A DNA stretch of 27,975 bases from Bacillota bacterium (GTDB lineage: Bacteria > Bacillota > Clostridia > Lachnospirales > Lachnospiraceae), in the NCBI GenBank assembly GCA_023423335.1, contig JAFAFU010000047.1:1-27975 (forward strand), given 5' to 3'. The notes beneath the pieces were generated by a model. That model ran no database searches. It was not told the origin of the DNA and worked only from the letters and a program-made list of their open reading frames with translations. Each line of letters begins with the position of its first letter. The stretch's first letter is position 1. Position numbers and translations under genes: made by a program. Below are positions 1-7,684 of this stretch, one piece after another.

Positions 1-171
1 CTTACGGTCGGTGATACATTTAATGAAAAATCTTACTTCAGAGTCCACAGGAAAAAGTTCCTACGGAACTCTAAATGTTTTAGAATTTTCAGGGTTGTTT
101 TACTGTTCAATTATCAAGGTTCATATACACAAATACTTGTTTTGTATTTGCATTTGTTGTTTGCCGTCAAC
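1..171 (-). other. Putative rRNA operon leader
   Basis: On the minus strand this follows a consensus promoter and holds the block ATGAACCTTGATAATTGAAC (complement of 105-124), which resembles the box found before rRNA genes in many Firmicutes. No rRNA sequence is inside the window, so the operon itself would lie to the left. Within it, 40-72 can fold in two mutually exclusive ways (see findings). The rRNA assignment is inference from the motif and promoter strength; a tRNA or other stable RNA operon is possible. Confidence 0.55.
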
Positions 172-177
172 TTTCTT

Positions 178-206
178 AATATAACACAGCTGGCTTATTA
201 TGTCAA
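178..206 (-). promoter_or_regulatory. Consensus sigma-A promoter of the putative rRNA operon
   Basis: On the minus strand TTGACA (complement of 201-206) is followed after exactly 17 bases by TATATT (178-183). The expected start is near 171. The 15-20 bases upstream of the -35 box are A-rich (complement of 208-223), like an UP element, which fits a very strong stable-RNA promoter. Confidence 0.8.
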
Positions 207-223
207 CTGCTTTTTTATTTATT

Positions 224-253
224 TTAATAAGCGACTTTACTTATGCTTATTAA
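224..253. repeat. 9-bp perfect inverted repeat upstream of the rRNA-type promoter
   Basis: TTAATAAGC (224-232) and GCTTATTAA (245-253) are perfect complements around a 12-base loop. It lies between the end of the PH-domain gene and the promoter. It lacks a clean U tract on the minus strand, so a terminator role for the PH gene is only possible, not shown. Confidence 0.5.
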
Positions 254-353
254 TCTAACTCCCATACCGGCTAATCCCATGACTGCTTTGGGGCGGCGGA
301 GCTTTATTCTACAAAATATATCAAAGAATGTCAAGTGATAATTCTAACTTTTA

Positions 354-734
354 TTAATCAATATCATCCAGTTCCACTTCATCTAATTCATCCGCATCAA
401 TATTCAAGGTATGCAGAGCTCTCCGCTTTCTCCTTGCTTCTTCTGAATACTGCATGATAAAGTCCTTAACAGGTCCGGCCTGTCTGATGTGTAAGAGTAC
501 CAGTTCCGGATGAGTCGTATCTCCGGTATAGCAAGTAATCGTGCCGAGCTTGAATATCCGCTCCATTAAGCTTCTGGTAAGACGAACATCTTGAATCTTG
601 TACATAAATGCATCATCCTCTGTGATACTTAAGAAGCCGGTTTTGATTGTGAGTTTCTCTTCTGTTATGGTGTATTTTGTGAAGCTGAACGGTAAACCAA
701 AAAACTTAATTCTTTTTCTCTCTACAAAGCTCAT
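354..734 (-). CDS. Small bacterial PH-domain (bPH_2/DUF304-like) protein
   Basis: 126 residues. The N-terminal two thirds (about residues 12-95) has the alternating strand pattern of bacterial PH domains: a 'TKYTITEEKLTIKTGFLS' stretch, then 'MYKIQDVRLTRSLMERIFKLGTITCYTGD', close to the YdbS/YdbT-type bPH_2 core in which the chain reads 'I..V......R..GLGTI'. There is no membrane segment, unlike most YdbS proteins, and the last 20 residues are very acidic. The start has a good site (AAGGGG, about 8 bases upstream). It follows the lipoprotein gene by 22 bases, so the two are probably co-transcribed. Function is unknown; the domain may bind lipid or protein. Confidence 0.7.
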   Translation of the reverse strand: MSFVERKRIKFFGLPFSFTKYTITEEKLTIKTGFLSITEDDAFMYKIQDVRLTRSLMERIFKLGTITCYTGDTTHPELVLLHIRQAGPVKDFIMQYSEEARRKRRALHTLNIDADELDEVELDDID

Positions 735-756
735 ACCCTTACCCCTTTTATTATTT

Positions 757-1476
757 TTATTTTATATCGATAATCTCTGTCTTCGCCCCATTCGAAATTA
801 TCAGATTTATATTATTGATATCAACACTTTTTGATACCTCGAAAATCAGCAGTACTTCCTCCGTTTTACCGGCTCCGATTGACATATTAATATATTTCAG
901 GTTATTTTCCAGCAGCGTGAGCAAAGCGGTATACATTGTCCCGACATTAATGTCCAGTTGATAGGCAACCTTGGATTTTCTAAGATCCAATCTCTGTTCT
1001 TTATCCGTGATATTTTTTACGGCAAAGGATACTACCAGTAATTGATTCCCTTCCAAAGGCGTCAGAGAAAAATATGCGTTACTTTCATCCTCCGGATATA
1101 CACTGCAAAGCTTATAGCTTTTATATGTAATATTAAAATTCTCAACCCCGATTACCTCCGATATCGTAAAATCACCATCCTTCGGCTCAATAAAGCTATT
1201 CTTCCCGTCTTCCTCCAGAGTTTCATTTCCCTCCTCAGAAGCCGGTTTCGAATCATTATCTTCCGCATCCTTCACATTATCGGTATCATCCCCGTCCGTC
1301 TCCAGTTCTTCCTTATTCAAAAGATCCTTCTGGTAATTTTCATCCTGTTCCAAAAGAATACCGGCCATAAATTCTGCCGCCATATCGGTTCCTTTTGCTG
1401 ATAATTTATATTCATGTATACATCCCGTTAATGACAGCATTAATGCTGCTAATATTATCAGTCCTATTCTCTTCAT
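757..1476 (-). CDS. Lipoprotein with an immunoglobulin-like (DUF4352/DUF5067-type) domain
   Basis: 239 residues from the ATG at 1476, chosen because a GGGGG site lies 8 bases upstream; a TTG eight codons earlier has no site. The N-terminus is a lipoprotein signal (MKRIGLIILAALMLSLTGC) with lipobox LTGC, so Cys19 would be lipidated and the protein held on the outer face of the membrane. A long acidic, Asp/Glu/Asn-rich linker (about residues 45-95) precedes a C-terminal beta-rich domain containing 'LLVVSFAVKNITDKEQRLDL', the usual pattern of extracellular DUF4352-like domains. It precedes the PH-domain gene in the same orientation. Specific function unknown. Confidence 0.75.
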   Translation of the reverse strand: MKRIGLIILAALMLSLTGCIHEYKLSAKGTDMAAEFMAGILLEQDENYQKDLLNKEELETDGDDTDNVKDAEDNDSKPASEEGNETLEEDGKNSFIEPKDGDFTISEVIGVENFNITYKSYKLCSVYPEDESNAYFSLTPLEGNQLLVVSFAVKNITDKEQRLDLRKSKVAYQLDINVGTMYTALLTLLENNLKYINMSIGAGKTEEVLLIFEVSKSVDINNINLIISNGAKTEIIDIK

Positions 1477-1665
1477 CTGTGAATACCCCCGCTTAATCAA
1501 TCAATAACCATCACATTGATACAAGACGCTACAAATATCATATTATCACTAATCCCAGTTTTCAGCAACATAAATCAACGTTCTTGCCGTATTGTCCGTT
1601 ACTTTTTTCACATTTATTTAGCTGCTGCCGGATAAACATACTTTGAAGATTTGTCTATTCATCAA

Positions 1666-1696
1666 AATACGCGCCGGTAAATCCCTGGCGCGTATT
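1666..1696 (-). terminator. Intrinsic terminator after the two-component operon
   Basis: Perfect 10-bp stem AATACGCGCC (1666-1675) / GGCGCGTATT (1687-1696) with an 11-base loop. On the minus strand it is followed by TTTTGAT, so it ends transcripts from the histidine kinase gene that stops at 1761. Confidence 0.75.
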
Positions 1697-1760
1697 GATA
1701 ACTTCTTATATATGGAGATACTTTCAGCTATGTCAGGCTATCCTGCCCTTTAATAACCGG

Positions 1761-3281
1761 TTAGCTCTTCGTATCCAGCTCAAACCAGAATTCAACACCG
1801 TTTGGATGGTTGTTGGCACCACAGTCACGATTCAGGGAATTCATGACAGCCTTTACGATGGATAATCCAATACCGCTGCCGCCGTATTCTCTGGTTCTGG
1901 CTTTGTCTATCTTGTAGAATTTGATCCAGATTTTATCCAGCTCATCCTCCGGTATATTATCGCCTGTATTAAATACGGCGATACGGATTACATTGCCATA
2001 ACTGATCAGCTTAATTTCTATGATTTTCGCATCGCTGACATGGTTCAGGGCATTGCTGACATAGTTGGTAACTACCTGCTCCACCAGGTACTCATCTGCC
2101 CATACGTATATCGGCTCCTTATGGTCAAAATGAAGCTTCACTTCCTTCTGGCGGAACAATATCTCTGTGGAATTCAGAACGGACCGGGTCAACGCCACGA
2201 TATCAAAACGTTCGAAGTTCACCTGATTTTTGCCGGATTCCAGCTCATTCAGCGATAGCAGCTTCTTAACCATGGTATTCATCTTACCCGCTTCATCCAT
2301 GATGACTTCGCAGTAGAAGTTACGGCTTTCTTCATCTTCATTAATATTTTCTATCAAACCCTCCGCATACCCTTGAATGAGGGAAATCGGAGTCTTCAGC
2401 TCATGGGATACGTTGGAGAGGAATTCCTTCCTCATCTCATCTATTTCAATCTTTTTCTGGATATCGGTCATCAGTTCATTATTGGCTGTCTTTAATTCAG
2501 AGATCGTGGTTTCCAGCTTATCGGACAGAGCATTAATACTGCTGCCAAGCTCTCCCACTTCATCCCTCTTTGTTACCTGATACTTGACCTCAAAATCCAG
2601 ATCCGACATCCGTTTGGCAATACCGGCCAGCTCCAGAATCGGTTTTGTAAATCTCTTGCTTATAATCAATGTTGCCACGATTCCCACTAACATCGCTATG
2701 ATACCGATATAAGCCAGAAACCGGTTCGCTATCTCAGTGCTTTCCTGAATACTTTCATAATTTGACCTTACAAATATCAGCTTATCCGGACCCAGTCCCC
2801 CAATTAAATCCAGATAATTCGAATCATAATGCTCATCGTAAAGATTACAGATCAGATAATTGTCCGTCTCTTCGATCAGTACCTTACCCTGCTGATTCAT
2901 ATTTGAACCGAAAACTGCAAAGCGCAGATAGTCCCTGACCTGAAGCTCGATCTGAAGCTGTTCCCTCTCGCCGAAATTCTTTGGCTCAGGATAGTTAAAA
3001 GCCCAGCTTCCTGCAAACTGCATGATTACATAGATATTAACGTTATTATTCGAGGACAGCCGTTCCATCCTCAAGGTATCCTCCTCAGACAGAAAAACAT
3101 CCTCTTTATTTTCCTTGTAGATTGTCTGTATCTGATCATATACCTTCCTCAGAATATCCGTCTTATAACTCTTATAATAATCCGCCAGAAAGGTCCGGTT
3201 GATGAACCAGGTCATAAAAATCGTCAGTACAATCAGGGCAGTAAAAAGAAAAGTAATTTTCAGTCTTATGGAAAGCTTCAT
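1761..3281 (-). CDS. Sensor histidine kinase with HAMP domain
   Basis: 506 residues. Two membrane segments (about 8-28 and 188-208) flank an extracellular sensor region of some 160 residues that matches no domain I recognise. A HAMP linker follows ('SKRFTKPILELAGIAKRMSDLDFEV', 208-232). The HisKA box has the phosphoacceptor His293 in SHELKTPIS. The ATPase domain has an N box around Asn410 (VSNALNH), G1 near 438-444 and G2 GGSGIGLSIV at 468-477, so it looks catalytically complete. Its start overlaps the response regulator stop by four bases (ATGA), meaning translational coupling. The signal sensed is unknown. The layout resembles the VanS/PhoR group. Confidence 0.9.
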   Translation of the reverse strand: MKLSIRLKITFLFTALIVLTIFMTWFINRTFLADYYKSYKTDILRKVYDQIQTIYKENKEDVFLSEEDTLRMERLSSNNNVNIYVIMQFAGSWAFNYPEPKNFGEREQLQIELQVRDYLRFAVFGSNMNQQGKVLIEETDNYLICNLYDEHYDSNYLDLIGGLGPDKLIFVRSNYESIQESTEIANRFLAYIGIIAMLVGIVATLIISKRFTKPILELAGIAKRMSDLDFEVKYQVTKRDEVGELGSSINALSDKLETTISELKTANNELMTDIQKKIEIDEMRKEFLSNVSHELKTPISLIQGYAEGLIENINEDEESRNFYCEVIMDEAGKMNTMVKKLLSLNELESGKNQVNFERFDIVALTRSVLNSTEILFRQKEVKLHFDHKEPIYVWADEYLVEQVVTNYVSNALNHVSDAKIIEIKLISYGNVIRIAVFNTGDNIPEDELDKIWIKFYKIDKARTREYGGSGIGLSIVKAVMNSLNRDCGANNHPNGVEFWFELDTKS

Positions 3282-3955
3282 GCATCTACCTCAAATTTGT
3301 ATCCCAGACCCCAAATGGTCTTAATGTATTCACCTTTCTCTCCCATCTTGCTTCTGAGCTTCTTCACATGGGTATCGATGGTTCTGGCATCACCGAAATA
3401 ATCATAATTCCATACATTATTCAAAATCCGTTCCCTGGATAACGCAACCCCTTTATTAGCAACAAAATAAGACAGCAGCTCAAACTCCTTGAAGCTAAGA
3501 TCGATACCGGCCCCATCAATTTTAACCATATGGGCGGCCTTATCCAGGGTAATCCCGCCGATCTCAATCACCTCTTCATCCAGGGCGGCAGTCCTGCGTA
3601 ATACAGCCTCCACTCTTGCAACCAGAATCTTCGGGCTGAAGGGCTTCGAGATATATTCATCCACCCCCAGATCAAAGCCCATCAGTTCGTCCTTCTCGTC
3701 CCCCTTGGCGGTCAGCATGATAATCGGAACCTTGGAAAACTGCCTGATCTCCTTGCATACCTGCCAGCCATCCATCTTGGGCATCATGATATCAAGTATG
3801 ATCAGGGCAATCTCTTTGTCTGCAAAAAACATGTCAACTGCCTGTTCTCCGTTCTCTGCTTCCATCACCTCATAATTCTTCCGCACCAAAAAATCCTTCA
3901 CAAGCTTCCTCATCCTGCTTTCATCATCAACAACTAATATTTTAAGCTTATCCAT
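3278..3955 (-). CDS. OmpR/PhoB-family response regulator
   Basis: 225 residues from the ATG at 3955, preferred over an ATG nine codons upstream because GGAGG lies 6-7 bases before it. The receiver domain has the acidic pair Asp10-Asp11, phosphorylation site Asp55 (LIILDIMMP), Thr82 and Lys104 (KPF). The C-terminal winged helix DNA-binding domain has 'LSFKEFELLSYFVANKG', 'RTIDTHVKKLRSK' and the closing 'IKTIWGLGYKFE'. It is the partner of the histidine kinase it overlaps. Its targets are unknown; the neighbouring genes do not reveal them. Confidence 0.93.
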   Translation of the reverse strand: MDKLKILVVDDESRMRKLVKDFLVRKNYEVMEAENGEQAVDMFFADKEIALIILDIMMPKMDGWQVCKEIRQFSKVPIIMLTAKGDEKDELMGFDLGVDEYISKPFSPKILVARVEAVLRRTAALDEEVIEIGGITLDKAAHMVKIDGAGIDLSFKEFELLSYFVANKGVALSRERILNNVWNYDYFGDARTIDTHVKKLRSKMGEKGEYIKTIWGLGYKFEVDA

Positions 3956-4049
3956 TTGGCACCTCCACATCATTAGCTCCAATAATAACCTTGTATACTA
4001 TTCATCTTATGCCCACATTTTAACATCAAAATATGAAGGATGTGTGAAA

Positions 4050-4179
4050 ATAATTTTGAGAAAACCAAAATTATTATGAAGAACCACATAATGAATTCCA
4101 GTGGAAATTCATTATGGTTTCTTCCTCTTCGTGATATGTTCTGTGATCAAGAGATAATTTTGAGAAAACCAAAATTATT
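4050..4179. repeat. Composite palindromic repeat block
   Basis: A 26-base sequence occurs twice, identical, at 4050-4075 and 4154-4179. Each copy is itself an inverted repeat (ATAATTTTG ... CAAAATTAT, 7-base loop). Between them lie a larger imperfect hairpin (arms 4078-4097 and 4106-4124, GAAGAACCACATAATGAATT against AATTCATTATGGTTTCTTC) and a smaller one (CTCTT...GAT / ATC-AAGAG, 4125-4153). The right copy covers the stop codon of the oxidoreductase gene. It may act as its 3' structure, but the exact duplication suggests a small mobile or amplified repeat. No other copy seen here. Confidence 0.75.
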
Positions 4180-5167
4180 TCTTTTGTTCCTGGGGATAGA
4201 CCAGGCCCCAATCGGCCCGGATGCTGTCCATGAGCTCCATAATACCAAGGGTGTCCTTTAAGGATAATCGCTCACTCTCCAGACGGCCTTCTCTTAAACA
4301 GCGGTTTACTTCCTCCGCTTCATAGACATATCCGTTGACTGTAAAGGGCATCTCGAAGGTTTCCACTAACTCATTGGAGGAATTATAAAGCATCGCTTCC
4401 TCCGCTGCCCAAAACTTCGGAACAAAGATCCGGCCCTTGTCTCCTATGATTTCAGCATCATTCCCGGTGTCCGCCGAAATAGCAGAGCTTAAGTCTGCCA
4501 GTATTCCGTTCTCATATTTCAGAATAATAATATTCTGTTCATCCACTCCGGTCCTGCCAAGAATTGCACTGCTGAGGGCCTGGTTCGGCAGCCGGTCCAG
4601 CATATGGATTGCATAGGAGATCGGATATACACCGACATCCAGCAAGGCACCGCCCGCCAAGTGAGGATTATATAGTCTGCTGTCCTTATTGAATTCCGAA
4701 TAAAACCCGAAGGATGCCTTAAAATGCCTGATTTCCCCTATCCGTCCTTCCCGAAGCCATTGCCTGACCTTACTGGTAACCGGCAGAAATTTCGTCCACA
4801 TTGCTTCCATTAAAAACACCCTGTACTCCCCCGCCAAGCGGATTAGCTCTCTGCAATCCTCTGCGTTCAGAGTAAACGGTTTTTCACAGAGGACTGCCTT
4901 CCCATGGCGGATACAAAGGGCGGCATTCTCCCTATGCTCCGGGTGCAGCGTCCCGACATAGATTACATCAATTTCCGGGTCCTTTGCTAATTCCTCGTAG
5001 CTGCCGTATGCTTTATCAACAGAAAAACGCCTGGCAAACTCCTCTGCCCTGGTTAAGCTTCTGGATGCAACCGCTGCCAGCCTGGTATGCTCCATAGAAT
5101 TAAGAGCGGCTGCAAAGGTTGAGGATATATTGCCCGCACCGATAATTCCCCATCGGATTGTCTTCAT
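4175..5167 (-). CDS. Gfo/Idh/MocA-family NAD(P)-dependent oxidoreductase
   Basis: 330 residues. The N-terminal Rossmann fold has GIIGAGNIS (8-16) for the dinucleotide, and the family's EKP motif is at 95-97 (CEKPFTLN), where the Lys takes part in catalysis. The C-terminal half has the alpha/beta domain with 'GGALLDVGVYPISYAIHMLD', typical of the dehydrogenases acting on sugars, inositols and trans-dihydrodiols. Substrate cannot be told from sequence. The gene stands alone; its stop codon is inside a palindromic repeat and its ribosome binding site lies in a hairpin (see findings). Confidence 0.88.
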   Translation of the reverse strand: MKTIRWGIIGAGNISSTFAAALNSMEHTRLAAVASRSLTRAEEFARRFSVDKAYGSYEELAKDPEIDVIYVGTLHPEHRENAALCIRHGKAVLCEKPFTLNAEDCRELIRLAGEYRVFLMEAMWTKFLPVTSKVRQWLREGRIGEIRHFKASFGFYSEFNKDSRLYNPHLAGGALLDVGVYPISYAIHMLDRLPNQALSSAILGRTGVDEQNIIILKYENGILADLSSAISADTGNDAEIIGDKGRIFVPKFWAAEEAMLYNSSNELVETFEMPFTVNGYVYEAEEVNRCLREGRLESERLSLKDTLGIMELMDSIRADWGLVYPQEQKK

Positions 5168-5176
5168 AACAAGAAA

Positions 5177-5225
5177 CCTCCTGTAATAGTTTAAATGATT
5201 ACCTTCATTTTACTATTGCAGGAGG
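5177..5225 (-). promoter_or_regulatory. Hairpin sequestering the oxidoreductase ribosome binding site
   Basis: On the minus-strand transcript CCTCCTGCAATAG (complement of 5213-5225) pairs with CTATTACAGGAGG (complement of 5177-5189), 12 of 13 positions, loop 23 bases. The 3' arm contains GGAGG, the Shine-Dalgarno sequence 9 bases before the ATG at 5167. A TATAAT box lies just upstream (5236-5241), so the stem would sit at the very 5' end of the mRNA. Confidence 0.65.
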
Positions 5226-5235
5226 GGAAAATCAA

Positions 5236-5241
5236 ATTATA
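5236..5241 (-). promoter_or_regulatory. TATAAT -10 box for the oxidoreductase gene
   Basis: Exact TATAAT on the minus strand, about 70 bases before the start codon. No convincing -35 box is seen at 16-18 bases, so an activator or an alternative promoter is possible. Confidence 0.4.
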
Positions 5242-5294
5242 TTCCTGGGCCGAGGCGTAATATGTATTACTCCGGGTATAACGCCAGGATATCA

Positions 5295-6158
5295 TCAGTT
5301 CAGTAACAGCAGATATTCATAATTATCTTCAAGAATCTGGTACCCGACCTTCTCATAAGCCCGGCCGGAAAGAGGATTTTTCTTATCTACAAACAGGGTG
5401 CAAAATTCATTTCCTTGTTCCAAAAGCTCCTTACTCATATAATAGATATTGGCAGCCGCGTATCCCATCCCACGGTACTCCTCAGGGGTGTATACATAAT
5501 TGATGGCCGTTCCATGGGCGAGCTTCCTTGCTGCCGCAGCCATGGTAACAATCGTCTGCTCCATATCCTCATATACATGAAGCTTATTCTCAACAATCAG
5601 TCTGGTCGCCCGATTAAGTGCATTTTCATAGTTGATTTCACTCGCCAGCGCTTCAATCTGAAAATTTACCATCCAGTCAGTAATCAGCTTTACTTCGTCC
5701 AGTGTTGCCAGCCTGTGAAACCCTTCCACAGGCTTAATATCATGGACCTCACGTATTTCCATAATATCGGTACCCAGCTTTTCCAGGAAGGTACAATCCA
5801 CACTTTTTTTGTATTGTTCGATAAAGGGCAGACAGATTTCCTGCCTGGCATTCAATCCATGAAAAGCAATGTGATTACTTGCCAGGTAATCCGCCAGCAG
5901 AGTTGCCGAAGGACCAATCATATCCTTCCAGACATTCTGGGCATAGATCGCCATATTATGGGGTGCCACATTACAGAAATGCAGCAAGGGCTTATCTTCC
6001 TCCATAACTACGCCGAACATACATTGTTCGTTCAATACCATATCCCGGTTATGATAGGCATCATAGAGAACAAGCTGACTGACAGCCTCCTGTATAAGCA
6101 GATTTTCTTCGTGGTCCATAAGATATGCCCGGGCATTTTCATATTCCTTGATTACCAA
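5295..6158 (-). CDS. GNAT-family N-acetyltransferase
   Basis: 287 residues. The C-terminal 110 residues carry a GNAT fold: 'YVYTPEEYRGMGYAAANIYYMSKELLEQG' holds the acetyl-CoA-binding R/Q-x-x-G-x-G/A motif (RGMGYA), followed by 'CTLFVDKKNPLSGRAYEKVGYQ', the usual strand beta-5 and helix alpha-4. The first 160 residues form a second, divergent half as in two-domain GNAT proteins. It starts with TTG at 6158; AAGGA lies about 7 bases upstream and there is no in-frame ATG nearby, so this start is likely. Substrate unknown. Likely its own transcription unit. Confidence 0.82.
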   Translation of the reverse strand: MVIKEYENARAYLMDHEENLLIQEAVSQLVLYDAYHNRDMVLNEQCMFGVVMEEDKPLLHFCNVAPHNMAIYAQNVWKDMIGPSATLLADYLASNHIAFHGLNARQEICLPFIEQYKKSVDCTFLEKLGTDIMEIREVHDIKPVEGFHRLATLDEVKLITDWMVNFQIEALASEINYENALNRATRLIVENKLHVYEDMEQTIVTMAAAARKLAHGTAINYVYTPEEYRGMGYAAANIYYMSKELLEQGNEFCTLFVDKKNPLSGRAYEKVGYQILEDNYEYLLLLN

Positions 6159-6384
6159 ACTATTTCCTTCTTTCTATATGGGCTGGAATATCTATTTATA
6201 ATTTTCCCTTTCTTACTGGTTTTAAACTTGCCAACACCGATTATCGTAATTTCATGTGATATTCCGGACCATTCCTGTTATGGTTAACATTCATTATACT
6301 CTTATTCTTTAGAAAAAACCAATTAAGATTCAATAAATTACCAATCTTTTCGGAAATATGATTTTATTTACATATTGTTACTCC

Positions 6385-6430
6385 AAAAGAGGTGCACGGA
6401 CCTCCCTACCTAAGTTATCCTGTGCACCTC
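6385..6430 (-). terminator. Intrinsic terminator after the surface protein gene
   Basis: Stem GAGGTGCAC (6389-6397) / GTGCACCTC (6422-6430), extended by GGA/TCC with one bulge. On the minus strand it is followed by TTTTGG. It lies 30 bases beyond the stop at 6460. The rest of the 6159-6384 gap is AT-rich and shows no gene; it should hold the promoter of the GNAT gene, but I could not pick one with confidence. Confidence 0.7.
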
Positions 6431-6459
6431 ATATGATAATGTCGTTGTCCGGTATTCTA

Positions 6460-7242
6460 TTATGCGGTCTTCTTCTTACCGTTTAAAACAATTCCCCCGC
6501 CGATAATAAAGGCTCCGCCGGCAGCAATCAGGATGATGACCGGAGCTGACAGTCCTGCTTTTTCAGCTTCCGCTCCACTCTTATCAACTGCATTCTCACC
6601 GGTAGCATATACCAGTTCGGCTTCCTGCCCAGGCTCAGCCACACCGTCCGCGGTAGTATAGAAAATCACATCCGGATTCTCAAGATTACCTTCCTCTGCT
6701 GCCACGTCTGCTGCAGTATCAATATCCCCGCCCTTGTATACTCTGTCATCCACAATAGTCTCCGTTGTATCCACTGCGGAAGCATCCGGTTCGTCCATTA
6801 TTGTGTAAATCTGGTCCTGATCGGATAACGGCAAATCGCCATTATCATATAAATCGGGGGCAACTGCCGGATCTACTGCCGCCGTTGTGTAAAGCTGGAC
6901 TTCCTCTGCCGATACAACCTTCACCTGATCTTTTCCGAAGATATCATAAAGATAAGCCGCCTGTTCATCATTAAAGGAAGCCAGACCAATTTCAACATAA
7001 TCATCGGCCACTCCGGTATATACTACCTTAATTCCCTTTTTTGCAATATCTTTTACATGATCGGTAAATAAATAGCGGTCAATCTCTCTATGCTTCTCAT
7101 ATAAAGCGCTGCTCGCCGCATCCTCAACACCGCCGAAAGACGGTGAAGACCCTCCGCCTGACTGTGCATAAGCTGCCCCGGTAATAAGTGCTGACATACA
7201 TAATCCTAACGCTAATGCCTTTAATATTTTTGCTCGAAACAT
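6460..7242 (-). CDS. Secreted, C-terminally membrane-anchored protein of unknown function
   Basis: 260 residues. A signal peptide (MFRAKILKALALGLCMSALITGAAYAQ, about 1-26) is followed by a small folded region (about 45-120, 'HREIDRYLFTDHVKDIAKKGIKVVYTGV') that looks like an alpha/beta unit with no name I can give. An acidic, Ala/Asp-rich linker follows, then a single membrane segment (about 233-254, APVIILIAAGGAFIIGGGIV) and a short basic tail GKKKTA. There is no LPXTG motif, so it is a membrane-anchored surface protein and not a sortase substrate. GGAGG lies 8 bases before the ATG. Confidence 0.7.
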   Translation of the reverse strand: MFRAKILKALALGLCMSALITGAAYAQSGGGSSPSFGGVEDAASSALYEKHREIDRYLFTDHVKDIAKKGIKVVYTGVADDYVEIGLASFNDEQAAYLYDIFGKDQVKVVSAEEVQLYTTAAVDPAVAPDLYDNGDLPLSDQDQIYTIMDEPDASAVDTTETIVDDRVYKGGDIDTAADVAAEEGNLENPDVIFYTTADGVAEPGQEAELVYATGENAVDKSGAEAEKAGLSAPVIILIAAGGAFIIGGGIVLNGKKKTA

Positions 7243-7444
7243 ATATTTTCCTCCTTGTAATTACTGTTTTTGTCCTGTGATATTTTTGATCTCTTCTTCC
7301 CTTTTTACAGATATATGAATTAACATGCTTCTCTTTTGTTTTGTTAATATTTAACCGGATACTTACCTCCGTCCAATTTACCTATCGATTTTCCATTCGG
7401 TGTATGTACTTCCCCTTGGTACCTTAGAAGAAATACTGTAACAA

Positions 7445-7489
7445 CCTCCTTTCTGATCCGTTACAATCATTAGACGGAAGAAAGGAAGG
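7445..7489. other. Hairpin in the long upstream region of the surface protein gene
   Basis: The gap 7243-7684 has no convincing gene. Arms CCTCCTTTCTgatCCGT (7445-7461) and ACGGaagAAAGGAAGG (7474-7489) pair almost fully. On the minus strand the 3' arm is AAAGGAGG, a strong Shine-Dalgarno look-alike without an ATG at the right distance. It may be a leader structure for the gene at 6460-7242. The rest of the gap contains the palindrome listed next. Confidence 0.45.
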
Positions 7490-7563
7490 TACTGTTCCCT
7501 TTTTTAATGGTATAATGAATGTTATTTTCTTCCACTTATTCCGTGATAGCTGTCGCTCGAATC

Positions 7564-7660
7564 AGAAGGAGAGGGATATCCCCGGCCTCGCAAGGATTAA
7601 TTCCATAGATATCTCATCCATGGCTAACCCTTGGAGACAAAAGGAATATCCCTCTTGTAA
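7564..7660. repeat. Long imperfect palindrome of about 95 bp
   Basis: The sequence folds back around about 7612. Matching segments from outside in: GAGGGATATCC with GGAATATCCCTC, CTCGCAAGG with CCTTGGAG, TTA with TAA, and CCATAGAT with ATCCATGG. It lies just after the stop of the GNAT gene ending at 7685. It is not a normal terminator (no U tract) and looks like a relic of a small mobile element or a structured RNA. Confidence 0.55.
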
Positions 7661-7684
7661 AATGTGCCTCAAAATATCACTTAC

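Noticed and set aside
4040..4261. 73-codon plus-strand ORF across the palindromic repeats
   Set aside because: It is made of the repeat units and the antisense of the oxidoreductase 3' end, and has no ribosome binding site.
5415..6287. 290-codon plus-strand ORF opposite the GNAT gene
   Set aside because: Cys/His/Ile-rich translation without a domain; the minus strand has a clear GNAT motif in the same place.
7500..7525. TATAAT promoter on the plus strand
   Set aside because: No -35 box at 16-18 bases and no plus-strand gene follows.
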